A stretch of DNA of 62,231 nt. Source: Chloroflexota bacterium. Its GTDB lineage: Bacteria; Chloroflexota; UBA11872; VXNJ01. Both the position numbers and the translations under genes were made by a program. Positions 26,849 to 36,052 of the stretch are shown here, in pieces. How positions within the stretch are numbered: position 1 is the first letter of the stretch; each line of letters starts with the position of its first letter. The notes under the pieces are model-generated. The model ran no database searches and was not told where the DNA came from. It saw nothing but the letters and a program-made list of their open reading frames with translations. The stretch lies in the NCBI GenBank assembly GCA_030744875.1, contig JASLPR010000056.1:1-62231 (forward strand), in the 5' to 3' direction.

Positions 26849-27960
26849 TAAAGAGGCACAGCCTCCTTTTCCTCCTCGGCGCGGCGCTTTTCACGCTGAC
26901 CCTCGCCGCGTGCGCCCGCGACTTCGCCCCCCTCGCCGACGTCCCTCCGGCCGCCGCCGACCCGGCTGCCCTCCCGCCCATCAGCCTCCCGGCCGACCAC
27001 GCCCCTCATGACAACCTCTCCGAGTGGTGGTACTTCACCGGCCATCTCAGCGATGATTCCGTCCACGAATACGGCTTCGAATTCGTGATCTTCCAGGCCG
27101 ACCGCGGCGGCGAGATCGCCTACGCCGCCCACTTCGCGCTCACCGATCCGGCTGCCGGCGACTTTGCCTACGACCAGCGCACATCGTTTGCGCACGGCTC
27201 CCGGCAGGCGGTCGGACTCGACCTCTGCGTGGGCGGCTGGACGCTGGCTGAGGCCGATGGCTCGTTCGCCTTCACCGCCGACCTGCCCGACCGCCGACTC
27301 ACCCTCCGCCTGAGCCCGATCAAGCCGCCGGCCATTCACAACCGCGACGGCCTGCTGGATTTTGCGCCCTACGGCTGGAGCTACTACTACTCCTATACGC
27401 GGCTGGACGTATCCGGCGAACTGTCCGGCGACGGCGGTCCGGCCGAAATCCACGGCCAGGCCTGGATGGACCACCAGTGGGGCGACTTCATCTCGGTCGG
27501 CGCCGGTGGCTGGGACTGGTTTAGCCTGCAACTCGACGACGGCCGCGACTTCACTGCCTCGATAATCCGTGGCGACGACGGTGAGGTCGTCCTCAAGTAC
27601 GCCACCCTGGTTGCGCCCAACGGTGTCGCCCGCCACCTGGAGGCCGGCGAGTTCACGATCACCGCCGGGGACGAGTGGGCCAGCCCGACCACCGGGGCGA
27701 TCTATCCATCGCGCTGGCGACTGGTGATCCCCGACGCGGCCATCGATCTGGAACTCCGGCCGGTCCTCGCCGCCCAGGAACTCGATGCCCGCGCCAGCAC
27801 CGGCAATATCTACTGGGAAGGGGTGGTGCTGGCGGTCGGCGAATCCGGCGCGCTGGGTCGCGGCTACGTCGAACTCACCGGCTACGCGCCGGGGGCCACC
27901 GCACTCAGCCTGGACATCCTCACCGGCCCCCGCACCGACCTCTGCGCACCGGCTCCGTAG
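26845..27960 (+). CDS. Lipoprotein of the CrtC/AttH lipocalin-like family
   Basis: A 371-residue secreted lipoprotein. The signal peptide has a KRH n-region, a hydrophobic core and lipobox LAAC with Cys23. The mature part is a double-lipocalin (CrtC/AttH) domain: HDNLSEWWYFTGHL, VFQADR-type strand, MDHQWGDFISVGAGGWDWFSLQLDDGRDF, and a C-terminal half with IYPSRWRLVIPDAAIDLELRP and YWEGVV. Family members hydrate carotenoids or accompany lipoprotein-type ABC permeases. Here the partner is an MMPL pump, which suggests a lipid or isoprenoid-handling pair. The start is ATG 26845, four bases after GAGGAG. lgt follows directly. Confidence 0.88.
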   Translation: MIKRHSLLFLLGAALFTLTLAACARDFAPLADVPPAAADPAALPPISLPADHAPHDNLSEWWYFTGHLSDDSVHEYGFEFVIFQADRGGEIAYAAHFALTDPAAGDFAYDQRTSFAHGSRQAVGLDLCVGGWTLAEADGSFAFTADLPDRRLTLRLSPIKPPAIHNRDGLLDFAPYGWSYYYSYTRLDVSGELSGDGGPAEIHGQAWMDHQWGDFISVGAGGWDWFSLQLDDGRDFTASIIRGDDGEVVLKYATLVAPNGVARHLEAGEFTITAGDEWASPTTGAIYPSRWRLVIPDAAIDLELRPVLAAQELDARASTGNIYWEGVVLAVGESGALGRGYVELTGYAPGATALSLDILTGPRTDLCAPAP

Positions 27961-28039
27961 GAGTTCCCACCCACTCTGGCCCCGAGCCGGGTGATACCCT
28001 TGTCCATTCCGCTTGCAGCCGCCATCGGAGGCCGCCCCC

Positions 28040-28864
28040 ATCAACCCTGTAATCGAAATCCCCTTCGCGCCCGAGTTCCATATCGGCCCGCTCACCATGC
28101 GCTGGTACGGGCTCATCATCGTCAGCGGCATTGGGGTCGGTTGGTGGATCGCCCGCCGCTACGCCCGCCACGCCGGGATCACCGAAGACGAGGTCGACCA
28201 GATCGCCTTTGTCGCCATCATCTGCGGCGTCATCGGCACCCGCGTTCTGCACGTCGCGGAAGAGTGGGGCGACAACTACTCCCGGGACCCCTGGACAGCC
28301 TTCCAGATGTGGAGGGGTGGTGGCTCGGTATGGGGTAGCATCATCGGCGGCATGGCCGGCGGCGTCGGCATGGCCGTCTATTACAAGCTGCCGAAGATAC
28401 CGCTGCTCGAGGTCGGCAGCATGGGGCTCATCGCCGGGCAGATGGTCGGCCGTATGGCCAACGTCGTTAATGGCGAGCACACCCGCTCCCCCAGCGATCT
28501 CCCTTGGGCCTTCCTCTACACCAACCCGAACACAGCCAACCAGGTCAGTTTCCCCGCCCACCCGTCCCCCGTATACGAAATGATCCTCAACGGTTTGATC
28601 CTGCTGATCCTGATCTGGCTGGTGAAGCGCTGGGGCGGATCCGGAATCGTCTTCGCCGCATACCTATTCCTTTACTCCGCCGGGCGTTTCGGGCTTACCT
28701 TCCTGCGCGTCGACGACTACTACGGCGGGCTGAGCCAGGCCCAGTGGATCTCGGTCATCGCCGGCGTCCCAGCCCTCATCGCGCTGGTCCTTTTCGCGGT
28801 CGGCCGCCTCCCGCTCAATGTCCCCCCCGCCCTGCCGGACGCCGTCCGCGATCGCGCCGGATGA
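28040..28864 (+). CDS. lgt: Prolipoprotein diacylglyceryl transferase
   Basis: Seven-helix membrane enzyme that attaches diacylglycerol to lipobox cysteines. [42 protein letters not shown], the catalytic segment [15 protein letters not shown] and [13 protein letters not shown] are diagnostic. The family N-terminus is MNPVIEIPF-like; here it reads ATC AAC CCT, eight bases after GGAGG. That implies an ATC start at 28040 or an ATG miscall. The track's TTG (28013) has no ribosome binding site. Its position right after a lipoprotein gene fits its role, and the window contains other lipobox proteins (MacA-like, solute-binding protein). Confidence 0.95.
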   Translation: MNPVIEIPFAPEFHIGPLTMRWYGLIIVSGIGVGWWIARRYARHAGITEDEVDQIAFVAIICGVIGTRVLHVAEEWGDNYSRDPWTAFQMWRGGGSVWGSIIGGMAGGVGMAVYYKLPKIPLLEVGSMGLIAGQMVGRMANVVNGEHTRSPSDLPWAFLYTNPNTANQVSFPAHPSPVYEMILNGLILLILIWLVKRWGGSGIVFAAYLFLYSAGRFGLTFLRVDDYYGGLSQAQWISVIAGVPALIALVLFAVGRLPLNVPPALPDAVRDRAG

Positions 28865-28871
28865 TCGCCGC

Positions 28872-30116
28872 ATGACCGACGCCGCCTTCAAGCAACTCCC
28901 GGTCACCGTCGTCTCGGGATTCCTCGGCGCCGGCAAGACCACCCTGCTTAACCACGTCCTCAACAACCGCGAGGGCCTGAAGGTGGCGGTGATCGTCAAC
29001 GACATGAGCGAGATCAACATCGACGCCCAATTGCTGGGCGAGGGCGGCCTGAGCCGGGTCGATGACAAGGTCGTGCAACTCAGCAACGGCTGCGTCTGCT
29101 GCGGGCTGCGCGAGGACCTGCTGCTGGAAGTCGTCGGCCTGGCCCGGCGTGGCGAATTTGACTACCTGCTCATCGAGCCCACCGGCGTCTCCGAGCCGAT
29201 GCCGGTCGCGCAGACCTTCACCTTCCCCGACTCGGCCGGTCGCGCCCTGAACGACATCGCCCGCCTGGACACCCTGGTCACGGTCGTCGACGCCGGCAGT
29301 TTCCTCGAAGATTTTGGCTCGCTGGACGAGATCGGCGATCTCGAAATCGAGGGCAAGGTCGAAGACGAGCACCGCGACATCGCCGAACTCCTGGCCGAGC
29401 AGATCGAGTTCGCCAACGTGATCGTCGTCAACAAGACCGACCTGATCGACGCCGAGGAAGTCGAAGGTCTGGCCGCACTGCTTGCCGAGCTCAACCCCGG
29501 CGCCGAGATCCTTTCCGCCGAGCACGGCCGGGTGCCGTTGGACCACATCCTCAACACCGGGCTTTTCGATCTGGACAACGTTAGCCAGTCGCCCGGCTGG
29601 GTCCGCACCCTGGGAGCGGAAGCCGAGCACGATCACGACCACGACGGCGAAGAGCACCAGTTCGAGCGCTACGGCATCGCCACGTTCGTCTATCGTGCCC
29701 GCCGGCCCTTTCACCCGCGCCGCCTGGCCGACCTCCTGAATGCCGACGGCCTGCAACACGTCCTGCGCTCGAAGGGCTTCATCTGGCTGGCCACCCGCAC
29801 CGACCACGTCGGGCTCTGGTCGCAGGCCGGCGGCGTTATCAATATCTCGCCGGCCGGTACCTGGTGGGCCACGGTCCCCGAAGCCGAGTGGCCCGACGAC
29901 CCCGACAACCGCGCCTATATCGAACAGCAGATGAAGGGCGACCACGGCGACCGTCGCCAGGAGATGGTGCTCATCGGGGTCGGGATGGATCGCGCCGCGC
30001 TGGTGGCCGCCCTCGACGCCTGCCTGATCACCGATGCCGAGATGGCATCCGGCGCGGCCGACTGGGCCGCCCTGGACGATCCCTTTCCCCCCTGGCCATC
30101 GCTCGGTCGCGACTGA
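28872..30116 (+). CDS. CobW/ZNG1-type GTPase metallochaperone
   Basis: A 414-residue G3E-family GTPase. P-loop [29 protein letters not shown] (the CxCC metal-binding motif), [14 protein letters not shown] (Walker B region) and VVNKTDLID (NKxD). A His/Asp-rich stretch [12 protein letters not shown] precedes the CobW C-terminal domain. These proteins deliver zinc or cobalt to client enzymes. The ATG lies eight bases after the lgt stop, so the two are probably cotranscribed. No Zur box was seen, and the metal cannot be decided from sequence. Confidence 0.92.
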   Translation: MTDAAFKQLPVTVVSGFLGAGKTTLLNHVLNNREGLKVAVIVNDMSEINIDAQLLGEGGLSRVDDKVVQLSNGCVCCGLREDLLLEVVGLARRGEFDYLLIEPTGVSEPMPVAQTFTFPDSAGRALNDIARLDTLVTVVDAGSFLEDFGSLDEIGDLEIEGKVEDEHRDIAELLAEQIEFANVIVVNKTDLIDAEEVEGLAALLAELNPGAEILSAEHGRVPLDHILNTGLFDLDNVSQSPGWVRTLGAEAEHDHDHDGEEHQFERYGIATFVYRARRPFHPRRLADLLNADGLQHVLRSKGFIWLATRTDHVGLWSQAGGVINISPAGTWWATVPEAEWPDDPDNRAYIEQQMKGDHGDRRQEMVLIGVGMDRAALVAALDACLITDAEMASGAADWAALDDPFPPWPSLGRD

Positions 30117-30241
30117 TTTTGCCCGCTGACACCGGCGCGGCGTGATCTGCGACAATGGTTCCCTGGCCATGCGGGGAGTCCCGGCGCGGTAGCGGAACCG
30201 AAGCCCTTGCCCGGCCGGCCGAACGGCGAAAGGATCCGACC

Positions 30242-31399
30242 TTGGCTAGAACTGTCCTCGTCCTCGGTGGTGGCATCGGTGGGGTCGTTGCCGCCCGTGA
30301 ATTGCGCAAAGGGGTCGGCTCCTCCGACCGCGTCATCCTGATCGATCGCGACGGCCAGCACCTCTTCCCGCCCTCGCTGCTCTGGGTCATGGAAGGCACC
30401 CGCAAGCCGGACGCGATCGTGAAGAACCTGGAGCGGCTCCGCCGCAAAGGCATCGAGGTCATCGTCGGCACGGTGACCGGCATCGACACCGACAACCGCC
30501 GTGTCGCCACCGATGCCGGCGAGCTTGATTACGACGCGCTGGTTATTTCGCTGGGCGCCGAACTGGCCCCCGACCTCATGCCCGGCTTCGCCGAGGCCGC
30601 CGTGACCCCGTTCGACCTGGCGGGCGCGCAGGCTACCCGCGACGCCATCGCCGGGTTCGACGCCGACAAGATCGTGGTGATGATCGCCAGTCTCCCCTAC
30701 AAGTGTCCGGCCGCTCCCTACGAAACTGCCATGTTCATCGATCACGCCCTGCGCAAGCGCGAGGTACGGGGTGGGGTGGAGATCGAGTTCATCACTCCCG
30801 AGCCGCAACCGATGCCGGCGGCCGGGCCCGAGCTCGGCCGCATCGTCGAGATGGCGCTGGCCGCGCGGCGCATCACCTACCGTCCCGGCCTCAACCCCGA
30901 GTCCATCGACGTGGACGGCAAGGAGGTGGTTCTGGCCGGCGGCGAACGGGTCGGCTTTGACTTGCTGGTCGGCATCCCTCCGCACCGGCCCCCGGCGGTC
31001 ATCCGCGAGTCCGGGCTGGCCAACGAGGCCGGCTGGATCCCGGTGAACCACAACACGCTCACCACGCCCGTGCCAGGCGTCTTCGCCATCGGCGATGTCA
31101 CCGCCATAATGACGCCGTCGGGGATGCCGTTGCCCAAGGCCGGGGTATTTGCCGAGGGCCAGGCGAAGACCGCCGCCGCCGGTGTCGCCGGATTTCTCAG
31201 CGGCGAGGCCAAACCCACCGCCAATTTCTACGGCCACGGCGAGTGCTTCCTAGAAACCGGCGGCGGCGTCGCCGGGCGCGCCACCGGCAACTTCTATGCC
31301 GAGCCCAAACCGCGGGTCAAGTTCAACATGCCCGGGCGCATCTGGCACTGGCAGAAATGGGTCTTTGAGAAGTGGTGGATGTTCCGCTGGGCGCCCTAG
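30242..31399 (+). CDS. SQR/FCSD-family FAD-dependent oxidoreductase
   Basis: A 385-residue flavoprotein related to sulfide:quinone oxidoreductase and flavocytochrome c sulfide dehydrogenase. TVLVLGGGIGGVVAARELR binds FAD. ALVISLGAEL, MIASLPYKCPAAPYETAMFIDHAL (redox Cys region), GVFAIGDVTAIM, and the C-terminal YGHGECFLETGGG with a second Cys are typical. The tail IWHWQKWVFEKWWMFRW is an aromatic amphipathic helix that could dock to the membrane. It may oxidise sulfide or act as a type II NADH-like quinone reductase. The TTG start (30242) has AAAGGA seven bases ahead; the track's upstream start is unsupported. Confidence 0.85.
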   Translation: MARTVLVLGGGIGGVVAARELRKGVGSSDRVILIDRDGQHLFPPSLLWVMEGTRKPDAIVKNLERLRRKGIEVIVGTVTGIDTDNRRVATDAGELDYDALVISLGAELAPDLMPGFAEAAVTPFDLAGAQATRDAIAGFDADKIVVMIASLPYKCPAAPYETAMFIDHALRKREVRGGVEIEFITPEPQPMPAAGPELGRIVEMALAARRITYRPGLNPESIDVDGKEVVLAGGERVGFDLLVGIPPHRPPAVIRESGLANEAGWIPVNHNTLTTPVPGVFAIGDVTAIMTPSGMPLPKAGVFAEGQAKTAAAGVAGFLSGEAKPTANFYGHGECFLETGGGVAGRATGNFYAEPKPRVKFNMPGRIWHWQKWVFEKWWMFRWAP

Positions 31400-31432
31400 C
31401 CGCGGAGTGCCTCCGTTCCCCTCCGACCGGCG

Positions 31433-31460
31433 TTGCGCGGCCCGAGAGCCCCTGTAGAAT
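31433..31460 (+). promoter_or_regulatory. Candidate promoter for the icd-purE genes
   Basis: TTGCGC (31433-31438) and TAGAAT (31455-31460) are separated by 16 bases, about 60 bases upstream of the icd ATG. The -10 matches consensus at five of six positions. The spacing and position fit a housekeeping-type promoter. Assigned by eye. Confidence 0.4.
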
Positions 31461-31521
31461 TGGTCCCCCAAAACCAGAACCAGAATCCCCACCGGCGCCC
31501 CGCCGGAAATGGAGCAACTGA

Positions 31522-32973
31522 ATGGCCAGCAACGTCCCGGTCACCGTCGCCCACGGAGATGGCATCGGCCCTGAAATCATGGGCGCGACGCTCGAAATCT
31601 TGGAGGCCGCCGGCGCCCGCCTCGATATCGAAACTATCGAGATCGGCGAAGCCGTCTTCAACCGCGGCCACACGGCCGGCATCGAGCCGGAATCATGGGA
31701 ATCGCTGCGACGCACGCGGGTATTCCTGAAGGCGCCCATCACCACCCCCCAGGGCGGTGGATTCAAGAGTCTCAACGTCACCACTCGCAAGACCCTGGGC
31801 CTCTACGCGAACGCGCGCCCCTGCGTCGCCTATTCCCCCTACATCCAGACCAAGCACCCGGGCATGAACGTGGTCATCGTGCGCGAAAACGAGGAAGACC
31901 TCTACGCCGGCGTCGAGCACCAACAGACCGCCGAAGTCACCCAGTGCCTCAAGATCATCACCCGCACCGGTTGCGAGCGGATCGTCCGTTACGCCTTCGA
32001 ATACGCCGTTCGCAACGGCCGTTCCAAGGTTACCTGCTTTACCAAAGACAACATCATGAAGCTCACCGACGGCCTGTTCCACCGGGTCTTCGATGAGATC
32101 GCGCCCGAGTACCCCGACATCGAGCCCGAGCACTGGATCGTGGATATCGGCGCGGCCAAGCTTGCCGACACCCCGGGTGTCTTCGATGTCGTCGTCATGC
32201 CCAACCTCTACGGGGACATCCTGTCCGATGTCGCCGCCCAGATCGCCGGCTCGGTCGGTCTGGCCGGCTCCGCCAACATCGGCGATGACGCGGCGATGTT
32301 CGAGGCCATCCATGGCTCGGCGCCGCGGCGCGCCGGCCAGAACATGGCGAACCCCTCCGGCCTGCTGCTCGGGGCGGTCCTGATGCTGGTCCACATCGGC
32401 CAGCCCCATGTGGCCGAACTGGTCCACAACGCTTGGCTGCGCACCATTGAAGAGGGCATCCACACCTACGATATCCACAGCGAAGAGCACAGCCGCGAGA
32501 AGGTCGGCACTCGCGAGTTCGGCGCCGCCGTCGCGGCGCGGGTCGGCCAGCAGCCGAATGAATTGCCCGCCGTTAGTTACGCGGCGGCCCCCGGGCAGAC
32601 CGTAACCAGCGCGACCGCGGCCCGCGCCGCCGTCAAGAAGGAGACCGTCGGTGTCGATCTCTTCCTCGACTGGAACGCGGGCTCCCCGGCCGAACTGGCA
32701 GCCGTGGTCCAGAAACTCGAAGGCGACGGCCTGGCGCTGGACATGATCGACACCCGCGGGATGATGGTCTGGCCCGGCGGCTTCCCGGAGACCAAGACCG
32801 GTGACCACTGGCGCTGCCGCTTCATACCTGGCGATACCGGCAATGCCGTCTCCCACGCGCAAATCGCGGCGCTGCTACAGCGCGCCGCCGATGCCGGCCT
32901 AGACTTCATCAAGACCGAGAACCTCTGCACCTTCGACGGTGAGCCCGGCTACACCCTGGCGCAGGGCCAGTAG
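31522..32973 (+). CDS. icd: NADP-type isocitrate dehydrogenase, Thermus-like with C-terminal extension
   Basis: A 483-residue beta-decarboxylating dehydrogenase. VAHGDGIGPEIM, NVTTRKTLGLYANARPC, VRENEEDLYAGVEHQQT (substrate loop), KDNIMKLTDGLF, NLYGDILSDVAAQIAGSVGLAGSANIG and FEAIHGSAPRRAGQNMANPSGLLLGAVLML are all diagnostic. The additional ~140-residue C-terminal domain after SYAAAPGQTV resembles the extension of Thermus thermophilus isocitrate dehydrogenase. It is a TCA-cycle step giving 2-oxoglutarate and reduced cofactor. GGAG precedes the ATG. Two bases separate its stop from the purE ATG. Confidence 0.92.
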   Translation: MASNVPVTVAHGDGIGPEIMGATLEILEAAGARLDIETIEIGEAVFNRGHTAGIEPESWESLRRTRVFLKAPITTPQGGGFKSLNVTTRKTLGLYANARPCVAYSPYIQTKHPGMNVVIVRENEEDLYAGVEHQQTAEVTQCLKIITRTGCERIVRYAFEYAVRNGRSKVTCFTKDNIMKLTDGLFHRVFDEIAPEYPDIEPEHWIVDIGAAKLADTPGVFDVVVMPNLYGDILSDVAAQIAGSVGLAGSANIGDDAAMFEAIHGSAPRRAGQNMANPSGLLLGAVLMLVHIGQPHVAELVHNAWLRTIEEGIHTYDIHSEEHSREKVGTREFGAAVAARVGQQPNELPAVSYAAAPGQTVTSATAARAAVKKETVGVDLFLDWNAGSPAELAAVVQKLEGDGLALDMIDTRGMMVWPGGFPETKTGDHWRCRFIPGDTGNAVSHAQIAALLQRAADAGLDFIKTENLCTFDGEPGYTLAQGQ

Positions 32974-32975
32974 CC

Positions 32976-33461
32976 ATGGCGGAGCCCCTGGTCGGCATCG
33001 TGATGGGCAGCACTTCCGACTGGCCCACCATGCAGAACTGCACCGCCGTGCTCGAGGAATTCGGCGTCGATCATGAGGTGAAGGTCCTGTCGGCCCACCG
33101 CACTCCGAAAGAGGCGGCCGATTGGGCGGCCGGGGCGCCGGATCGGGGTATCAAGGTCATCATCGCCGCCGCCGGCGGCGCCGCGCACCTGGCCGGCGCG
33201 ATGGCGGCGCAGACCGTCCTCCCGGTTCTCGGCGTGCCGATGACCGGCTGGGCGCTGGACGGGCTCGACTCGCTGCTTTCCACGGTGCAGATGCCGCGGG
33301 GCATCCCGGTGGCCACCTTGGCCATCGGCAAGGCCGGTGCGGTCAACGCGGCGCTGCTGGCCATCCAGATCCTGGCCACCGCCGATCCGGCGCTGACTGC
33401 CAAACTCCGCGACCACCGCCAGGCCGCCGCCGACGCCATCCTCAACGCCGAACTCGACTGA
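32976..33461 (+). CDS. purE: N5-carboxyaminoimidazole ribonucleotide mutase
   Basis: A 161-residue class I Pur[13 protein letters not shown] is the phosphate-binding start. [15 protein letters not shown] carries the catalytic His region. [56 protein letters not shown] completes the fold. It rearranges N5-CAIR to CAIR in purine synthesis. The usual partner purK is not in the window. It is joined to icd by two bases, an arrangement without obvious metabolic logic. Confidence 0.95.
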   Translation: MAEPLVGIVMGSTSDWPTMQNCTAVLEEFGVDHEVKVLSAHRTPKEAADWAAGAPDRGIKVIIAAAGGAAHLAGAMAAQTVLPVLGVPMTGWALDGLDSLLSTVQMPRGIPVATLAIGKAGAVNAALLAIQILATADPALTAKLRDHRQAAADAILNAELD

Positions 33462-33492
33462 TCGTCCGTCCCGCGCTCCGAAGGAGAGCCCG

Positions 33493-33840
33493 ATGAGCGA
33501 CAAGAAGACCTGGCGCGACATACTCGACGACTTCAAGGACAAGGCCCGCTCCGAATTCGAGGGCGAGCGCGGCGAGGAACTCAAGGAGAAGCTGCGCGGC
33601 GTTCGCGACGACATCGAAAAGGCCCTCGAGGGCGAGGACGCGCAGCGCATCAAGGATCGCCTGGCCGAGCTCGGCAAACAGACCGAAGACGCCATCAATC
33701 GCGCCGTCAAGAGTGACGCCGCCCGCGACATAATCGAGAATCTCGAAGAAGCCCTGGAAGACCTGGGCGAGAAGATTGAAGACCTCGCCGAACCTCCTCC
33801 CAGCCCCAAGAAAGCACCCGAAGAAGACACCACCGGCTAG
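33493..33840 (+). CDS. Small highly charged helical protein, function unknown
   Basis: A 115-residue protein made almost entirely of Lys/Glu/Asp-rich amphipathic helix ([38 protein letters not shown]) with a Pro-rich acidic tail. It resembles coiled-coil or LEA-like stress proteins in composition only. No domain is recognised and there is no signal peptide. GAAGGAGAGC provides a strong ribosome binding site. It follows purE closely and precedes the broken isomerase gene. Confidence 0.7.
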   Translation: MSDKKTWRDILDDFKDKARSEFEGERGEELKEKLRGVRDDIEKALEGEDAQRIKDRLAELGKQTEDAINRAVKSDAARDIIENLEEALEDLGEKIEDLAEPPPSPKKAPEEDTTG

Positions 33841-33859
33841 CCCCGAAAGGACCACCCCC

Positions 33860-34706
33860 ATGACCACGTTCCGCTACGCCGTCCACCAGATCACCTGGGA
33901 ACGCGACCTCGAAAAGGCCCTCGACGACATCGGCGCCTAGGGCTATCCCGGCACCGAGACCTTTTCCTACGTCGTGCAGGAATTCGCCGGCCGCGAGGCC
34001 GAGTTCAAGGCCATGCTCAACGCCCGCGGCCTGCAACTGGCGGCGCTCTACAGCGACGACAACGGCTACGATCCGGGCAGCGAAGCCGAGACCATCGAGC
34101 GGAACCTGGAGATCGCGCGCTTCCTGCAGGCCCTCGGCGCCGACATCCTGGTCTACGATCCCGGCCGGCCCCGTCCCGACCCGGCGCTGCCGGAGCATTT
34201 CGATGTCGTCGCCCACACGGTCAACGAGATCGCCCGCGCCAGCCACGACATGGGCGTCACCACCGCCATCCACCCGCACTGGCAGGCGCTGATCCAGGAA
34301 CGCGACGACGTCACCCGCATCTTTGACATGGTCGATACGAAGTACGCCAAGCTCACCGTCGATCCGTCGCACATGGTCAAGGTCGGCTACGACCGGAGGT
34401 CTGCGAAACCTACGGCGAGATCATCGCCTACATGCACATCAAGGACTTCTCCGAGGAATTGAACACCCGGAGAACAACCTGATCAACGACGAGGGCTGGA
34501 CGGAACCGTTGGTCTGGTTCACCGAGCTGGGCTAGGGCGTCATCGATCACAAGGCGGTCATCGACTCGCTGCGCCGCTCCAACTACGAGGGCTGGCTGAC
34601 GGTCGAGATCGACCTCTCGTAAACCACGCCCACGAAGAGCCTGGAGATCAACAGCCGCTACCTGATCGACGAGCTGGGCTTCGACCTAAAGAGCGAGAAC
34701 CACTGA
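33860..34706 (+). pseudogene. Sugar phosphate isomerase/epimerase-like TIM barrel, multiply disrupted
   Basis: Reading across lesions gives a whole xylose-isomerase-like TIM barrel: FRYAVHQITWERDLEKALDDI, REAEFKAMLNARGLQLAALY, VTTAIHPHWQALIQ, LTVDPSHMVKVGYD, then (other frame) ETYGEIIAYMHIKDFS, then (third frame) GWTEPLVWFTELG, NYEGWLTVEIDLS. Lesions are TAG 33938, a one-base loss in a C run near 34393, another near 34466, TAG 34533 and TAA 34620. Restored residues (Trp, Leu or Gln at the first, Gln at the second TAG) fit the family. Two frameshifts in homopolymers point to sequencing error, but a true pseudogene beside the foreign island is also possible. Confidence 0.75.
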
Positions 34707-34807
34707 CGCAGTCAGTCTCTTCCGCTCCCGTTCCGCCGGGGTAGCTGGATTGCGGCCCGCGGCGAAAGCGCCTGCAGTGCCGGTTGTGTCCGTCAGCCCA
34801 TAGATCC

Positions 34808-34837
34808 ATCAAGTGGATGCATTTCTATCAAGTGGAT
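34808..34837 (+). repeat. 11-bp direct repeat ATCAAGTGGAT, two copies
   Basis: Copies lie at 34808-34818 and 34827-34837, offset by 19 bases, close to two helical turns. The first is also part of an ATCCA/TGGAT inverted repeat. They sit upstream of a TATATAAA sequence and the first island ORF, a fitting place for a repressor or activator binding site. Confidence 0.6.
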
Positions 34838-35000
34838 CTCACTGGTTATCGTGTATGTGTGTGAATATGTTCTCGCCCGCTGTATATAAAGGGATATTGA
34901 AGTCTCTAATGTAAAGATCGCGTATGGAAAAATAGATTGCGTAATCATCGGGTTCATGACCAGTTGCGCGATTCGGGCTATTGCCTAGAGGTAGATCGCT

Positions 35001-35315
35001 GTGGGGCCTAACCGTGATGGCTTCCCTTTCCTACCCGCTGTTAAGGCGATGAGGCTAACCGGAAATGCGACCTACGGGCCAAGGAAATTTCTAGAATACG
35101 TAGACGAGAATTTCCCAGACCGGCCAGAGCGCCAGCGTCCAACGCCGGCCTACTTGTCTGTTCAAAGCCGAGCGGATTTCGATAAGGAAAGCCATATAGC
35201 TCTACGGGATGCGGGGATCATGATTTTCAGGCTCGGCCCTTCGAACGGTGCTCGCTTTGCGCTAATACGGGCTAAGTCACTAGATGACTTCTTTCTAACT
35301 AACCAACAAGAGTGA
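35001..35315 (+). CDS. Unknown 104-residue protein in the low-GC island
   Basis: Starts at GTG with AGAGGT about nine bases ahead. Distinct features are VKAMRLTGNATYGPRKFLEYVDENFPDRP and a C-terminal half IALRDAGIMIFRLGPSNGARFALIRAKSLDDFFL that looks like a beta-rich fold. No domain is recognised with confidence. Its codon use (many A/T-ending codons) differs from the rest of the window and matches the following nuclease-like ORF. The pair could be a small defence or toxin-type module; that is inference from location and the partner. Confidence 0.55.
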   Translation: MGPNRDGFPFLPAVKAMRLTGNATYGPRKFLEYVDENFPDRPERQRPTPAYLSVQSRADFDKESHIALRDAGIMIFRLGPSNGARFALIRAKSLDDFFLTNQQE

Positions 35316-35392
35316 GGGCCCGCTCAGGACGGGTCAGGCTGAGAAATTCGAACCAACCTGCAGCCTAGAGGCACTATTGCCGTTTCGATTAT

Positions 35393-35893
35393 ATGGGTAA
35401 GGCAATTGAGGCTAACGCTGTAAATTTAGCAGTAGTCAGCGGGGTACTGGAGGAAGCCCTACACCTTGATTCGGGGGCGCCACAGGTTAGTCCTGCCACT
35501 GACACGAGCGCCTATACCTTTACGGTCCGCCCGCATCGCGACTTTCCCGACCTCCAGTGGAATCACCAGAAAGGCCAGGTCGAAATTGATGCTCTAGTCT
35601 TTGGTAAACGGAAAGGGCGTCCGACGTTATTTCTTGTCGAAGCCAAGCGCGGCCACGATCACATATTGCCTAAGTACAAGCTTGTTTACCCCGCTCTCGC
35701 AATCGCGGAGCAAGTTAAGAATGATGGTCTTGACCTAATACCGGTATCCCTCTGTTCTTGGAGTGATTGCGCGAAGCTATATTTCCACATCGCTGAAATG
35801 GCCTGTCCGAACTTGGTGGATGGCGGTGCATACGTTTCCGATCTAACGCAAACGTCTGGACGGTTACTGTGGATGGAAAATCCATTCTACTGA
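35393..35893 (+). CDS. PD-(D/E)XK nuclease-like protein in the low-GC island
   Basis: A 166-residue ORF. The core is E64-I-D66 ... LFLVEAK (E83-A-K85) with a preceding helix containing E20/E21, then a helix-rich KYKLVYPALAIAEQV. This strand-turn-strand layout with D and ExK spaced by about 17 residues is the restriction-endonuclease-like fold. A WSDCAKLYFHIAEM segment follows. No methyltransferase or helicase gene accompanies it, so it may be a solitary nuclease or the effector of a two-gene system with the upstream ORF. ATG 35393 lacks a clear ribosome binding site. Confidence 0.6.
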   Translation: MGKAIEANAVNLAVVSGVLEEALHLDSGAPQVSPATDTSAYTFTVRPHRDFPDLQWNHQKGQVEIDALVFGKRKGRPTLFLVEAKRGHDHILPKYKLVYPALAIAEQVKNDGLDLIPVSLCSWSDCAKLYFHIAEMACPNLVDGGAYVSDLTQTSGRLLWMENPFY

Positions 35894-35912
35894 GCACCTG
35901 GCCAGTTATAGG

Positions 35913-35975
35913 ACTTTACATAATGCCATCCACTCACCTCTTCTTCATAGACTTAGTCCGTATCACTTTACATAA
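35913..35975 (+). repeat. 11-bp direct repeat ACTTTACATAA at the 3' side of the island
   Basis: Copies at 35913-35923 and 35965-35975, 52 bases apart, both in AT-rich DNA after the nuclease-like ORF. They may be binding sites or remnants of the insertion edge. No matching copy was seen at the left side of the island. Confidence 0.55.
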
Positions 35976-36025
35976 CGAGTACAAATGGCGCCCGACCAAT
36001 AAATTCAAACTCCCAGGGGCAGTGG

Positions 36026-36052
36026 TCTGAGACAATTACCGCCAATCTCAGA
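36026..36052 (-). terminator. Possible hairpin between the island and the DapA-like gene
   Basis: TCTGAGA (36026-36032) and TCTCAGA (36046-36052) form a 7-bp stem with a 13-base loop, just past the DapA-like stop. There is no U-tract, so only weak support as a terminator. Confidence 0.25.
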
